Shown here one piece after another: positions 1-8,614 of a DNA stretch of 64,000 bases; position 1 is the first letter of the stretch, and every line of letters starts with the position of its first letter. The position numbers and the translations under genes were made by a program. Under the pieces are notes generated by a model. It did not search any database. It worked only from the letters and a program-made list of their open reading frames with translations, and was not told where the DNA came from. This stretch comes from Pedobacter sp014947265 (GTDB taxonomy: Bacteria > Bacteroidota > Bacteroidia > Sphingobacteriales > Sphingobacteriaceae): the NCBI RefSeq assembly GCF_014947265.1, contig NZ_JADCNK010000002.1:434001-498000 (forward strand), in the 5' to 3' direction.

Positions 1-298
1 GACAAAAAATAAACTGACATCATTTGCTGATCATTTGGATAGCGAGTATGGCAAACGTGGAACTGAAGAAAGAGAGGTTTACGAACAAGAGTTTGAAAGT
101 TTTAAGCTAGGAGCCATGCTTCAAGAACTCCGGAAAGAAAAGGGGATGACGCAAGAGCAACTTGCTGAAAAATGCGGTACTACAAAAACCTACATTTCTA
201 GAATTGAGAATAATGCAAGCGACATTAGACTTTCAACTTTAATGAGGATTATTAAAGTTGGGTTAGGTGGACACTTAAACCTAAACGTGAGTTTATAA
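1..298 (+). CDS. XRE-family HTH antitoxin (HigA-like), 5' end cut by window
   Basis: The reading frame is open from base 2 to the stop at 298, so the gene begins upstream of the window; a TTG at 35 is internal. The visible part reads as a short N-terminal segment with the motif EYGKRGTEERE, then a Cro/C1-type helix-turn-helix (KGMTQEQLAEKCGTTKTYIS followed by RIEN) and a short tail with ASDIRLSTLMRI. That layout is typical of HigA/XRE antitoxins paired with an upstream RelE/HigB-type toxin, which would bind the toxin and repress their shared promoter. The toxin gene itself would lie outside the window, so the pairing is inferred from the family. The gene ends 24 bases before the SNF2 helicase, with no terminator seen. 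Confidence 0.8.
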   Translation, partial: TKNKLTSFADHLDSEYGKRGTEEREVYEQEFESFKLGAMLQELRKEKGMTQEQLAEKCGTTKTYISRIENNASDIRLSTLMRIIKVGLGGHLNLNVSL

Positions 299-322
299 AA
301 CAAATACCCTATTATAGTTTAA

Positions 323-3300
323 ATGAGTGATCAGGTAACCGCGCATCCAGTATCAGAACAAAATCCTTACGATTATATCTTAAAGGATTTTAACCTGAAA
401 AATCTGAGCCAGATTGTTATCCTCAAACATTTAAGCGGACTCATTCATACTGATGTTAAAGGCTTTTATCAGTTATTTCCAGAACAGATTGAAATCGATT
501 TTGCAGCTTTTAGCGATGAAGCTTCCGGATTATCTTTTCCAATTGTTCAGGTTCAGCAGCACTCAAACTCCGTAAAACTTTCTTGCCGTTGCACTACACC
601 CAAGCATAAATTGTGTGAGCATCAGGCGAGAGTTTTATACAATATCCTGCGACGGCAAGATTTGCTCATTTTTTTCGACAGTAACCTGCGGAAACAAAAG
701 CTTGCCAAAATTGCGATCGATTATGGATTGGAAAAAGAAGAGAATCTTGATCTTCTTTTTAATCTCCGCTACGAAAACGGCCAGGTAGCTATCCACCCAA
801 AAATGGACGCCCTCCAGCCATTTAATAAAGAAGTCCAGCAAAATTTACAGGAACTTTTACTTCCGGCAGCTAAAGTCAAAATAAAAGTACAGGCTAAAAA
901 CGACCCAGGTAAAATGATCCTGGTTTTTGGGCAACATCGCTATTACAACAATTTAACGGTCGAATTATTTGAAGCCGAAACCACTAAAAGTGGCAAGGTT
1001 AAAAATCCTATCAAGGGAATCAATCCGGCTGATTTGCTTTTTAAAACAAATGATAACGATCAGGTAAAATTTTATAGTGGTATTACCACTTTTCAGCAGA
1101 ATTACAATAATGATCAAAGCGAGGTAGAAATTCAAGCCTTAAAAGCAATCGTTAAAAATCCTCAACAGATCCCTTTTTACCTGCAGGATAGTAAACAGTC
1201 TGGAGCCATTCAAGCCTCCACCATTACCGCGGTTAATGCACATTTGCTGGAGGTAGATCTGCGTCTTTCTGTAAACCAGCGCGATGATTATTATGAAATT
1301 ACGGGGCGGCTGATCATCGAAGGGAAATCATACGAACTGGATAACCTGGTATTGGTACATCAGTATTTTGTTAAACTTAACAATCAGCTTTATTTAATTG
1401 GCCGGCTGGATTTTCTACGCGTAATTGGTTTTTTCAAAAAGCAGAGCAACAGGTTAATCCTGCATAAAACCAAATATCCGGAGTTTCAAAAAGTTATTCT
1501 GGTGCCTTTAGAAGGAAGTATTCATGTGGATTATTCTTATTTAAAACCAGCTACCAAAATACAGATCGAAGAAAAAGGTTTCGATCTCGAAAATGAACAG
1601 TTGATCTATCTTTCAGAATCAGAAGATTATATTCTCCTTACACCCGTGATGCGTTATGGGAGCCTGGAAATACCTGTGCTGTCTAAAAAGAAAATCCAGG
1701 CGCAAGATAAACTGGGCAATCTCTTTACATTGCATCGTGATGAAGATGCCGAACTGCAGTTTATTGGGAACGTTTTGAGACAGCACCCTTATTTCTATGA
1801 TCAGGAAACCAACGATTCTTTTTATTTGCACCGCAAAAGGTTTCTGGAAGAAGCCTGGTTCCTTGATGCTTTTGACGTATGGCGAAATAAAGGAATTCAT
1901 ATTTTAGGCTTCAACCAGCTCAAAAACAACAAATTGAGTGAATTTCAGGCCAAAATCAATATTGAGGTATTGAGTGGAACAGATTGGTTTGAAACCAAAG
2001 TGAAAGTAAAGTTTGGCAAACAACAGGTTGCATTGAAACATTTGCATAAATCGATCAGGAACAAAAGTAAGTTTGTAACGCTTGATGATGGAACTCAGGG
2101 CATACTTCCACATGAATGGATCGAAAAATTTGCTGCTTATTTTAGTGCTGGTGAAGTAACCGAAGACGCCATTCTTACACCAAAAATTAAATTTGCTTCT
2201 ATCAACGAACTTTACGAAGATGCTTTATTGGATGGTGATGTAAAAAACGAATTGAAACTGTACAAGCAGAAATTTGAAGGAACCAACTCAATTCAGGAGG
2301 TAGAGGTACCAAAAGGTTTAACCGCAACTTTACGTCATTACCAGAAAGACGGTTTAAACTGGCTCAACTTTTTGGATGATTTTAACTTTGGTTCTTGTTT
2401 GGCCGATGATATGGGATTGGGCAAAACCATTCAGGTTTTGGCTTTTATTTTATCACAGCGCGAAAAAGTAAAACACAATACAAACCTGGTGGTGGTGCCG
2501 GCTTCGTTAATATTTAACTGGAAGGCCGAAGTAGAGAAATTTGCACCATCTATAAAAGTAAAAACCATTTATGCTGGCCAACGGACCAAAACGACTGATA
2601 CTTTCGATGATTTTGAAATCATTTTAACCTCTTACGGAACGCTGATTTCTGATATCCGTTTCTTAAAAGATTATCGCTTTAATTATATCTTTTTAGATGA
2701 ATCGCAACTGATTAAAAATCCGGAATCGCAACGTTATAAAGCAGTTCGAATGTTGCAGTCGCGAAATAAAGTAACCATGACGGGAACGCCGATAGAGAAC
2801 AATACCTTTGATTTATATGGACAATTGTCGTTCGCTTGTCCGGGTTTGTTTGGCAGTAAACAGCAGTTTGCCGATTTATATTCAACGCCAATCGATCAGT
2901 TTAAGGATAGCAGAAGGGCAGAGGAACTTCAGAAAAAAATAAGACCATTTATTCTGCGCAGAACCAAAGAGCAGGTGGCGAAAGAACTTCCCGATAAAAC
3001 AGAAATAGTACTGTATTGTGAAATGGGAGCCGAACAGCGGGAAGTATACGAAGCGAATAAAAAGGAAATTCAGGATTTTATTCTGGGTAAACAGGAAGAT
3101 GAACTGCCTAAAAGTTCGATGCACGTGCTGAAAAGTATTACCTCCTTAAGGCAAATCTGCAATTCGGCTGCCTTACTCGCTGATGGAAAATCGTATTTGC
3201 AGGCTTCCTCAAAAATTGAGGTGTTGATGGAGCAGATCGGGAGTAAGGCCGGCAAGCATAAAATTCTTGTTTTTTCTCAATTTGTTACCATGCTCGATCT

Positions 3301-3709
3301 GATTAAAAAGCAATTGGAAAGCAAGGGGATCAGGTATGAATACCTCACTGGACAAACGCGGAAAAGAGCTGAAGCAGTTGCCTCGTTTCAGGAGAATGCC
3401 GACATTCCTGTTTTTCTGATCAGTTTAAAAGCTGGTGGAACCGGATTAAACCTCACCGAAGCCGATTATGTTTACCTGGTCGACCCGTGGTGGAACCCTG
3501 CAGTAGAAAACCAAGCTATAGATAGAGCATATAGGATTGGCCAGCATAAAAATGTAATGGCCGTGCGTTTAATCTGCCCTGACACGATTGAAGAAAAAAT
3601 CATGAAACTTCAGGCGACCAAAAAAGATCTGGTTAAGGATTTGATCCAGACTGAAGGTAGTTTGTTTAAGAATTTAACCAAGAAAGAGTTGCTGGGGTTG
3701 TTGAGTTAA
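323..3709 (+). CDS. SNF2-family DEAD/DEAH-box helicase with SWIM-type zinc motif
   Basis: A 1128-residue protein. Near residues 88-101 it has a CxC...CxH pattern (CRCTTPKHKLCEHQ), as in SWIM zinc domains. A long, poorly conserved middle follows, then a full SNF2 ATPase: Walker A in DDMGLGKTIQ (Lys about residue 701), motif II DESQ instead of DEAH, the motif TMTGTPIENN, and the C-terminal helicase half with SLKAGGTGLNL and DRAYRIGQ. SNF2 proteins are double-stranded DNA translocases that remodel protein-DNA complexes; bacterial SWIM-SNF2 proteins are common in Bacteroidota and their precise role is unknown. The ATG at 323 starts shortly after the antitoxin gene. The protein looks intact, with all helicase motifs present. 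Confidence 0.93.
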   Translation: MSDQVTAHPVSEQNPYDYILKDFNLKNLSQIVILKHLSGLIHTDVKGFYQLFPEQIEIDFAAFSDEASGLSFPIVQVQQHSNSVKLSCRCTTPKHKLCEHQARVLYNILRRQDLLIFFDSNLRKQKLAKIAIDYGLEKEENLDLLFNLRYENGQVAIHPKMDALQPFNKEVQQNLQELLLPAAKVKIKVQAKNDPGKMILVFGQHRYYNNLTVELFEAETTKSGKVKNPIKGINPADLLFKTNDNDQVKFYSGITTFQQNYNNDQSEVEIQALKAIVKNPQQIPFYLQDSKQSGAIQASTITAVNAHLLEVDLRLSVNQRDDYYEITGRLIIEGKSYELDNLVLVHQYFVKLNNQLYLIGRLDFLRVIGFFKKQSNRLILHKTKYPEFQKVILVPLEGSIHVDYSYLKPATKIQIEEKGFDLENEQLIYLSESEDYILLTPVMRYGSLEIPVLSKKKIQAQDKLGNLFTLHRDEDAELQFIGNVLRQHPYFYDQETNDSFYLHRKRFLEEAWFLDAFDVWRNKGIHILGFNQLKNNKLSEFQAKINIEVLSGTDWFETKVKVKFGKQQVALKHLHKSIRNKSKFVTLDDGTQGILPHEWIEKFAAYFSAGEVTEDAILTPKIKFASINELYEDALLDGDVKNELKLYKQKFEGTNSIQEVEVPKGLTATLRHYQKDGLNWLNFLDDFNFGSCLADDMGLGKTIQVLAFILSQREKVKHNTNLVVVPASLIFNWKAEVEKFAPSIKVKTIYAGQRTKTTDTFDDFEIILTSYGTLISDIRFLKDYRFNYIFLDESQLIKNPESQRYKAVRMLQSRNKVTMTGTPIENNTFDLYGQLSFACPGLFGSKQQFADLYSTPIDQFKDSRRAEELQKKIRPFILRRTKEQVAKELPDKTEIVLYCEMGAEQREVYEANKKEIQDFILGKQEDELPKSSMHVLKSITSLRQICNSAALLADGKSYLQASSKIEVLMEQIGSKAGKHKILVFSQFVTMLDLIKKQLESKGIRYEYLTGQTRKRAEAVASFQENADIPVFLISLKAGGTGLNLTEADYVYLVDPWWNPAVENQAIDRAYRIGQHKNVMAVRLICPDTIEEKIMKLQATKKDLVKDLIQTEGSLFKNLTKKELLGLLS

Positions 3710-3815
3710 TATAAGTTCGCTAAATCCATTCGGATTGTCATCCTGAAGGATAATTAATTGCATAAATCAATATGAATGGATAGATGGATAAAGAAAGTGA
3801 ATGGTCTCGAAGTAC

Positions 3816-3911
3816 CGTCATTTCGACCGCAGTGGAGAAATCTTTTAAATTTGATTTCAATAACTTAGTGCAAAGATCTCTCCACTTCGCGTTGCTCCGG
3901 TCGAGATGACG
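3816..3911. repeat. Dispersed palindrome, CGTCAT...ATGACG family
   Basis: An imperfect inverted repeat. The left arm begins CGTCATTTCGACCGCAGTGG and the right arm ends CGGTCGAGATGACG, with AGATCTCTCC in the middle. A close relative lies at 48095-48192. Both are in intergenic DNA. The 431-base gap 3710-4140 holds this element and the one at 4042-4128, and no gene that I can support. Confidence 0.75.
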
Positions 3912-4041
3912 ACCATTCTATTGGAGTCAGTCAGTGGTAGCCTGTCGAAGGACTGAAGATTTATTATCATTTGAAAAAGGTTGATGGCCCACTAACCACC
4001 GAGTCCAAGTTGTTGGGCTTATTGAATTAATTGTAGGTTCT

Positions 4042-4128
4042 TCATTGCGAGGCACGAAGCAATCTTAATGCGATCGCTATCTATAACCCATAGTAGTGAG
4101 ATTGCTTCGTCGTTCCTCCTCGCAATGA
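4042..4128. repeat. Dispersed palindrome, TCATTGCGAGG...CGCAATGA family
   Basis: The left arm TCATTGCGAGGCACGAAGCA pairs with the right arm TGCTTCGTCGTTCCTCCTCG followed by CAATGA. It lies just downstream of the convergent SDR gene. A diverged relative with the same TTGCTTCGTC core is at 42852-42948. Such elements can fold into long hairpins and may act as transcription stops between convergent genes; that role is inferred. Confidence 0.75.
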
Positions 4129-4140
4129 CGAAGCAATAAA

Positions 4141-4962
4141 TTAAATCCCTACCTCAAACGCATAACCCAAAAATTCAGGTACATTTACACTTTCTACAAT
4201 TTTCCAATCTTTTTTTTCTGCAATAAAATTGGGTTCAGCAAGGCCTGTAGATTTAGCTGCATGAGTGTAAAATTCCATTTTAGCAGGGTGGTTTGGTGAG
4301 CAGGCATTATACGTTCTGCCAAATGCCTGTTTTTCCAAAAGTTTAACCGCAATCCCTACAGCATCTGTTTGATGAATCAGGTTTACTGGGGCTAAACCGT
4401 TCGGTACATTACTTTTTCCGGCAAAAAATCTACCTGGGTTGCGGTCAGGACCAATTAATCCCGCAAAACGGATCACTGTGCAGTTTTCTGGAAACAGTTC
4501 CTTAAATCGTATTTCGGCAGCTAGCACGACTTTTCCCGAATCTGTATCGGGATGTGTTTCGCTGGTTTCATTTACTGTTTTGTTTTCATCCGCATAAACA
4601 CTCGTTGAACTGATCAACACCACGTGTTTTGATTTATCTTTTGCGGCTGCTAAAATTGAGTTAATCTTTTGAGGATAATCAAGAAGTTCAGTCGAATTAC
4701 GTCTTGGTGGAATGCAGATAAACAATACATCTGCATCAAAAAAATCAGGATCTGCTGAAACCTGATCAGCCGTAAAATTGATCAGAAACGGCTGAATACC
4801 TTCCGCTGAAAGTTTTGATAACTTTTCAGGAGTTGTGGTAGAGCCTTTAACCTCATAAGACAATTGAATCAGTTTTCGGGCAAATGCCAGACCAAACCAG
4901 CCACAACCCAAAATCGATATGGTTTTAATGCTGTTTTTATGTGTCGTATTATATTGAATCAT
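4141..4962 (-). CDS. NAD-dependent epimerase/dehydratase (SDR) family protein
   Basis: The N-terminus has the Rossmann dinucleotide motif SILGCGWFGLAFARKL, followed by HVVLISSTSVYAD, where the SSTSVY segment matches the catalytic Ser/Thr region of atypical extended SDRs (YeeZ-like). About 273 residues. I start it at the second ATG (4962), because the 17 residues before it are unlike the family and the Rossmann motif begins soon after; an upstream ATG at 5013 is possible. It probably oxidises or reduces a nucleotide-sugar or other small substrate with NAD(P); the substrate cannot be told. It is transcribed on the minus strand next to tdk, 127 bases downstream of it. Confidence 0.82.
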   Translation of the reverse strand: MIQYNTTHKNSIKTISILGCGWFGLAFARKLIQLSYEVKGSTTTPEKLSKLSAEGIQPFLINFTADQVSADPDFFDADVLFICIPPRRNSTELLDYPQKINSILAAAKDKSKHVVLISSTSVYADENKTVNETSETHPDTDSGKVVLAAEIRFKELFPENCTVIRFAGLIGPDRNPGRFFAGKSNVPNGLAPVNLIHQTDAVGIAVKLLEKQAFGRTYNACSPNHPAKMEFYTHAAKSTGLAEPNFIAEKKDWKIVESVNVPEFLGYAFEVGI

Positions 4963-5089
4963 TTGCCCTAAAGATAAATAGTTGGCTTTATAATTTGCCC
5001 TGATTCGTGTCAATTCTGCTTTTGATAAATGGTTTGCATATAAACAATATCAAAAAATATTAGCCTTTATACAGATTAATCAATTATGG

Positions 5090-5671
5090 CTATCCCTTGT
5101 CCAGATTATAACAGGCCCTGCAACGTGGCTCATAACTTTCCTTTTCGCCCAACAAAACCGTAGCTTCATCAGCAACAGTTCGGTAACTATACAAGGCGGG
5201 GTTACCACAACAAACACAAACCGCATTTACCTTGGTAACATGCTCGGCAATGGCCATTAGGGCTGGCATCGGTCCAAAAGGTTTACCTGTAAAATCCATA
5301 TCCAGGCCGGCAACAATAACGCGGATGCCCCTAAGAGCTAGTTTATTGCAAACGTCAGGTAGTTCATTGTCAAAAAACTGAGCCTCATCTATACCCACCA
5401 CCTGTGTATTGGTGCCTAGTAATAAAATGGCCGAAGCGCTATCAACAGGGGTAGAGTTTATTGAATTTAAATCATGCGAAACCACGGCAGTTTCATGGTA
5501 GCGCGTATCGGTGCGGGGTTTAAAAATTTCGACATTTAGTTTAGCAATCTGGGCTCTTTTTAACCTGCGGATTAGTTCTTCCGTTTTACCGGAAAACATA
5601 GAGCCACATACTACTTCTATACTTCCTGAAAATTCGCCCCTTCTCCTAAAATTTTGTTCGCTAAATAACAT
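5090..5671 (-). CDS. tdk: thymidine kinase
   Basis: A 193-residue type II thymidine kinase that phosphorylates thymidine with ATP in nucleotide salvage. Seen in the sequence: P-loop GSMFSGKTEE (Lys29), the Mg-binding DEAQFF motif, and a C-terminal zinc site made by CVCCG and EPRCRAC. The length matches the family's usual 190-200 residues. The ATG at 5671 gives a short leader before the P-loop. It lies upstream of the SDR gene on the same strand. Confidence 0.96.
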   Translation of the reverse strand: MLFSEQNFRRRGEFSGSIEVVCGSMFSGKTEELIRRLKRAQIAKLNVEIFKPRTDTRYHETAVVSHDLNSINSTPVDSASAILLLGTNTQVVGIDEAQFFDNELPDVCNKLALRGIRVIVAGLDMDFTGKPFGPMPALMAIAEHVTKVNAVCVCCGNPALYSYRTVADEATVLLGEKESYEPRCRACYNLDKG

Positions 5672-5814
5672 GCCTGTTTTTTTATTCCCCTATATCCGTT
5701 CTATAATTTTTAAAACGAACAAATATGAGAATTTTGTAGTCAAAAAGGTCAAAAATAATGACTAATAACTTTTTTAACTTAATCATCTTTACAAACTTCC
5801 TTTATATTTGGTTG

Positions 5815-6012
5815 TTATCGTTTTCTGAAAAAAATTAAAATAATAAAAAAGGCAATAACAGGGGTTGTGAATATCGCCAGTAAGAGTGAACCCCAAAAAC
5901 CTAAAGAAGTATTTTTTCCAAAATTGGCTACCGACCAGAAAATCAATATACCGAGTAAGAGTACTAAAATTTCGGGTATACCAAGCATTATTGCAGAAAT
6001 TGTTGAGAGCAT
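5815..6012 (-). CDS. small two-helix membrane protein
   Basis: 65 residues with two hydrophobic stretches (about 8-28 and 38-60), a short polar loop containing FGKNTSLGFWG, and a basic end FFRKR. It is probably an inner-membrane protein. I do not recognise a named family. It is isolated: tdk lies 143 bases further on the same strand and the next gene runs the other way. Confidence 0.6.
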   Translation of the reverse strand: MLSTISAIMLGIPEILVLLLGILIFWSVANFGKNTSLGFWGSLLLAIFTTPVIAFFIILIFFRKR

Positions 6013-6169
6013 GGTTGTTTTTGTTTGATAATAAATTTAGTAAAAATACATAATTTCGTGAATATGATTTAGTGGCAATGTCGGTTCTTTTATTAACAGA
6101 TTTTGAATAAAGACTAAATAAAGATTTAGAAATTAAATTAAAGGAAGTTATTTACATGACGCTAATCTA

Positions 6170-6493
6170 ATGAATACCAAAAACCATAAAATCATTGGTG
6201 TATTTTTAATTATTACCATGCTCTGTATAGTTGGATATTACTATTATCACTATAACAAGATTTCTGAAATTGATAATAAGAGTTTAAGTTCTCATAAGAA
6301 AATAAATAACCAATCTCGTTCAGAATACGTTTATATAAGACCTAATGTGCAATTTAATGAAGAAAGACAAAAATCAGTTGATATTTGTGAGTCTTTGAAT
6401 TTTGTCGTAGAAATTATATTTTTTCTGAGTCTAACAAACCTTATTATAATGAAGTTTAATAAAAAGAAGGTAATCAAATCTAAGCCACAATAA
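6170..6493 (+). CDS. hypothetical membrane protein
   Basis: 107 residues with one N-terminal transmembrane helix (about residues 9-25, IIGVFLIITMLCIVGYYYYH), a polar Ser/Asn/Lys-rich middle, and a second hydrophobic stretch near residues 78-94. It is very AT-rich and matches no family I know. Codon use is plausible but the gene stands alone, so it may be a fast-evolving orphan. Confidence 0.5.
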   Translation: MNTKNHKIIGVFLIITMLCIVGYYYYHYNKISEIDNKSLSSHKKINNQSRSEYVYIRPNVQFNEERQKSVDICESLNFVVEIIFFLSLTNLIIMKFNKKKVIKSKPQ

Positions 6494-6758
6494 TCTTCAG
6501 CCTGCCTCCATAAAAGTGTGTCAGAATTAAAATCATCACCATTTTATCATTCCTAGAAGATTATTTTTTGTTAGAACTTATTTATTAAGTTGTGTTCTAA
6601 ATAATAGTATTTTAGCAAAAATAAGGAATTTAAAAGTGACAAAATCACCCAAAAAAGTGTAAAATCACGAAAATTTAAAATATAAATGTTGTTCTAGGTA
6701 GGTTTAAATTAAGTTTTTGGAATTCCGATAATTAAAATTAAGTATGAGAATTATGTGT

Positions 6759-6766
6759 TATTTTTG
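6759..6766 (+). promoter_or_regulatory. possible -7 element before the acidic protein gene
   Basis: TATTTTTG matches the Bacteroidota -7 consensus TAnnTTTG and lies 47 bases before the ATG at 6814. No clear TTG sits about 20 bases upstream. The remaining 6494-6813 interval is AT-rich and shows nothing else that I can support. Confidence 0.35.
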
Positions 6767-6813
6767 AACACATAGTTACCAACATAAATCGACTAAAATT
6801 TCGTTTTAATTTT

Positions 6814-8004
6814 ATGATGAACCAACAGGATATTTTTAGAAAGATCGGCAGCATTTTAACAGAATTAAATGAGCAATATCAGTTTTTAGCTCAAAATCCT
6901 CAACAATTAAATGATTTGGAACTTGAGCTTTTTCTCGCTAATGCCAATTTCCTTTCTGATCATGTTAATATCGTCAAAAAGTTAAATGCCACAACAGAAC
7001 ATAAGCCAGCTGAAGCCGGAAACCATACATTGTTGGCCGAACAGAATACCATTATACTGCCAGAAGCTGAAAAAAATTATGCAGCAGATGATGAGTGTTT
7101 CGATCCGCAGGAACTGGAAGAAGTAGTAACAGCCGAGGAAGAGGAAGAACGTGTGGATGTAAAGCCTGAACAGGAGCTACTGGACGATGAAAGGATTGAA
7201 GAAGAAAAAGCGGATTCGATTTTGGATAAAGATTTCTTTAAACCCGACCAGGACGACCATACTTTTGAGTTTGTACTGGGTACACATGATGAAAATGATC
7301 AGTTCGATTATGAAGCAAAATCTGTCGAAGAAATTTTCGATCGTCCTTTAAGCAAAGAAGAAGCAGAGATTTTAGCGCGTAAAAAAATTATTCACGAGAA
7401 GGAAGATGCTTTAGCTATCCAGGAAGAGCCTCTGCCAACTGAAGAAGATGAAATTGGTCCTGAACCTTTTTTAATTCCACACGAAGAAGAAGCGCCTGAA
7501 ATAATTGCGGGTGAGGCACCTGTTGTAGCGGCTAAAATAGAAGAACATAGGCCGGTAGCTGCTAATCAGCCTATTGAGGCACTGAAGGATGTGAAACTGG
7601 ATGAACCAATTATTTCGCCGCCTGTTGAGCGTGAGCGGCCTTTATTTACGCCTGAAGCAGTTCCTGTAAAACCAGCTCCACAACCCGAAGCAGCTAAGCC
7701 TGCCCCAAGTTTAAACGACTTATTGGCCAAAACAAACAGCCATAATAATGAGCCTGTTAAAGCTCCTATCGCCGATTTAAAACAGGCGATTAATTTAAAT
7801 GAGAAGTTACTTTTTATCAAAGATCTTTTTAATGGATATAATCTGGCCTATTCGGAAGTAATTGATATCATTAATAAGATGAACAGCTTCGAAGCAGCAG
7901 ATAGTTACCTGCAGCATAATTATGCAGCGAAAAATAACTGGGCTAACAAACAAGCAACCGTTGATCAGTTTTATGAGTTGCTTAATAGAAGGTTTAGTAA
8001 GTAG
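6814..8004 (+). CDS. acidic, Glu/Pro-rich hypothetical protein
   Basis: 396 residues. A short helical N-terminus (IFRKIGSILTELNEQYQFLA) is followed by a long disordered, strongly acidic stretch rich in Glu and Asp. Next comes a Pro/Ala-rich linker around residues 270-310, and then a conserved-looking C-terminus of about 70 residues (INLNEKLLFIKDLFNGYNLA). It has no signal peptide or membrane helix, so it is probably cytoplasmic. The ordered ends joined by a charged linker suggest a tether or scaffold, but I do not recognise a family. The ATG could be at 6814 or one codon later. Confidence 0.75.
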   Translation: MMNQQDIFRKIGSILTELNEQYQFLAQNPQQLNDLELELFLANANFLSDHVNIVKKLNATTEHKPAEAGNHTLLAEQNTIILPEAEKNYAADDECFDPQELEEVVTAEEEEERVDVKPEQELLDDERIEEEKADSILDKDFFKPDQDDHTFEFVLGTHDENDQFDYEAKSVEEIFDRPLSKEEAEILARKKIIHEKEDALAIQEEPLPTEEDEIGPEPFLIPHEEEAPEIIAGEAPVVAAKIEEHRPVAANQPIEALKDVKLDEPIISPPVERERPLFTPEAVPVKPAPQPEAAKPAPSLNDLLAKTNSHNNEPVKAPIADLKQAINLNEKLLFIKDLFNGYNLAYSEVIDIINKMNSFEAADSYLQHNYAAKNNWANKQATVDQFYELLNRRFSK

Positions 8005-8058
8005 GGCGGAGGGCGATAAGTGTTTGGCGTTTTGGCGAATGGTGTTACCTTATGCTGT

Positions 8059-8118
8059 CGTCATACTGAACTTGTTTCAGTATCCATTATGCATCGTCCT
8101 CGTTTGTAACGAGGATGC
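8059..8118. repeat. Dispersed palindromes: GAACTTGTTTCAG element and CCTCGTT hairpin
   Basis: The unit at 8059-8085 (CGTCATACTGAACTTG then TTTCAGTATCC) also occurs, with small changes, at 24806, 26687 and 43827. It is followed by a hairpin with arms GCATCGTCCTCGTT and AACGAGGATGC (8091-8118). Both lie in the 610-base gap between the acidic protein gene and rodA (8005-8614). Confidence 0.75.
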
Positions 8119-8286
8119 ATGAGATTGGCATTTGTAATGCCTTAAAAAGTCTATTCAGAATCACTCGTTAGGTTCTGAAATAAATTCAGGATGGCGTTAC
8201 GCAAGGGCATCGTCTTTGTTTCTAATGCTGATAAGAACAAAAACAATTTTGTTTTTTGATTAGGAAATGAACGTTCAGTATTTCAC

Positions 8287-8473
8287 AGCTGCTGTAGCCC
8301 CGCCATCATTTCAATCTTTTTGCGAAAGCTGCTGCCCAATGTGAATGCGGCTGCTCCAAAAAGTATTTTCATTTTTGTCGGGTTTATTAACCCAGAATAG
8401 TAGCACAGAATTGCCCACCTAAACCCGATAAAAGCGAACACGCAGTAAAGCGTTTAGCGGGAGCAGGCAATAA
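8287..8473. repeat. Structured repeat element, copy 1
   Basis: The core is an imperfect stem: TTCATTTTTGTCGGGTTTA (8368-8386) pairs with TAAACCCGATAAAAGCGAA (8420-8438), enclosing a loop that ends GCCCACC. Outer flanks AGCCCCGCC and GCGGGAGC also pair weakly. The same architecture, with GCCACCTAAACC before the right arm, is seen in the longer element at 43427-43662. It has no coding potential. It fills much of the rodA-distal half of the 8005-8614 gap and could be a transcribed RNA or a mobile palindrome. Confidence 0.55.
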
Positions 8474-8614
8474 TTTGAATACAGGTTTTGCTTTTCAAAA
8501 AACAATCAATATCTCCTAATTGATAATTTTGATGTAAAGATCTTGAATATCCTCACGAAGACATTCTACATTCGAAATGTCGACTTCGGACTAAAGACTT
8601 CGGACTCCCGACTC

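Noticed and set aside
7922..8122. Open frame overlapping the end of the acidic protein gene
   Set aside because: Wrong frame relative to the clear acidic protein and runs into a repeat element.
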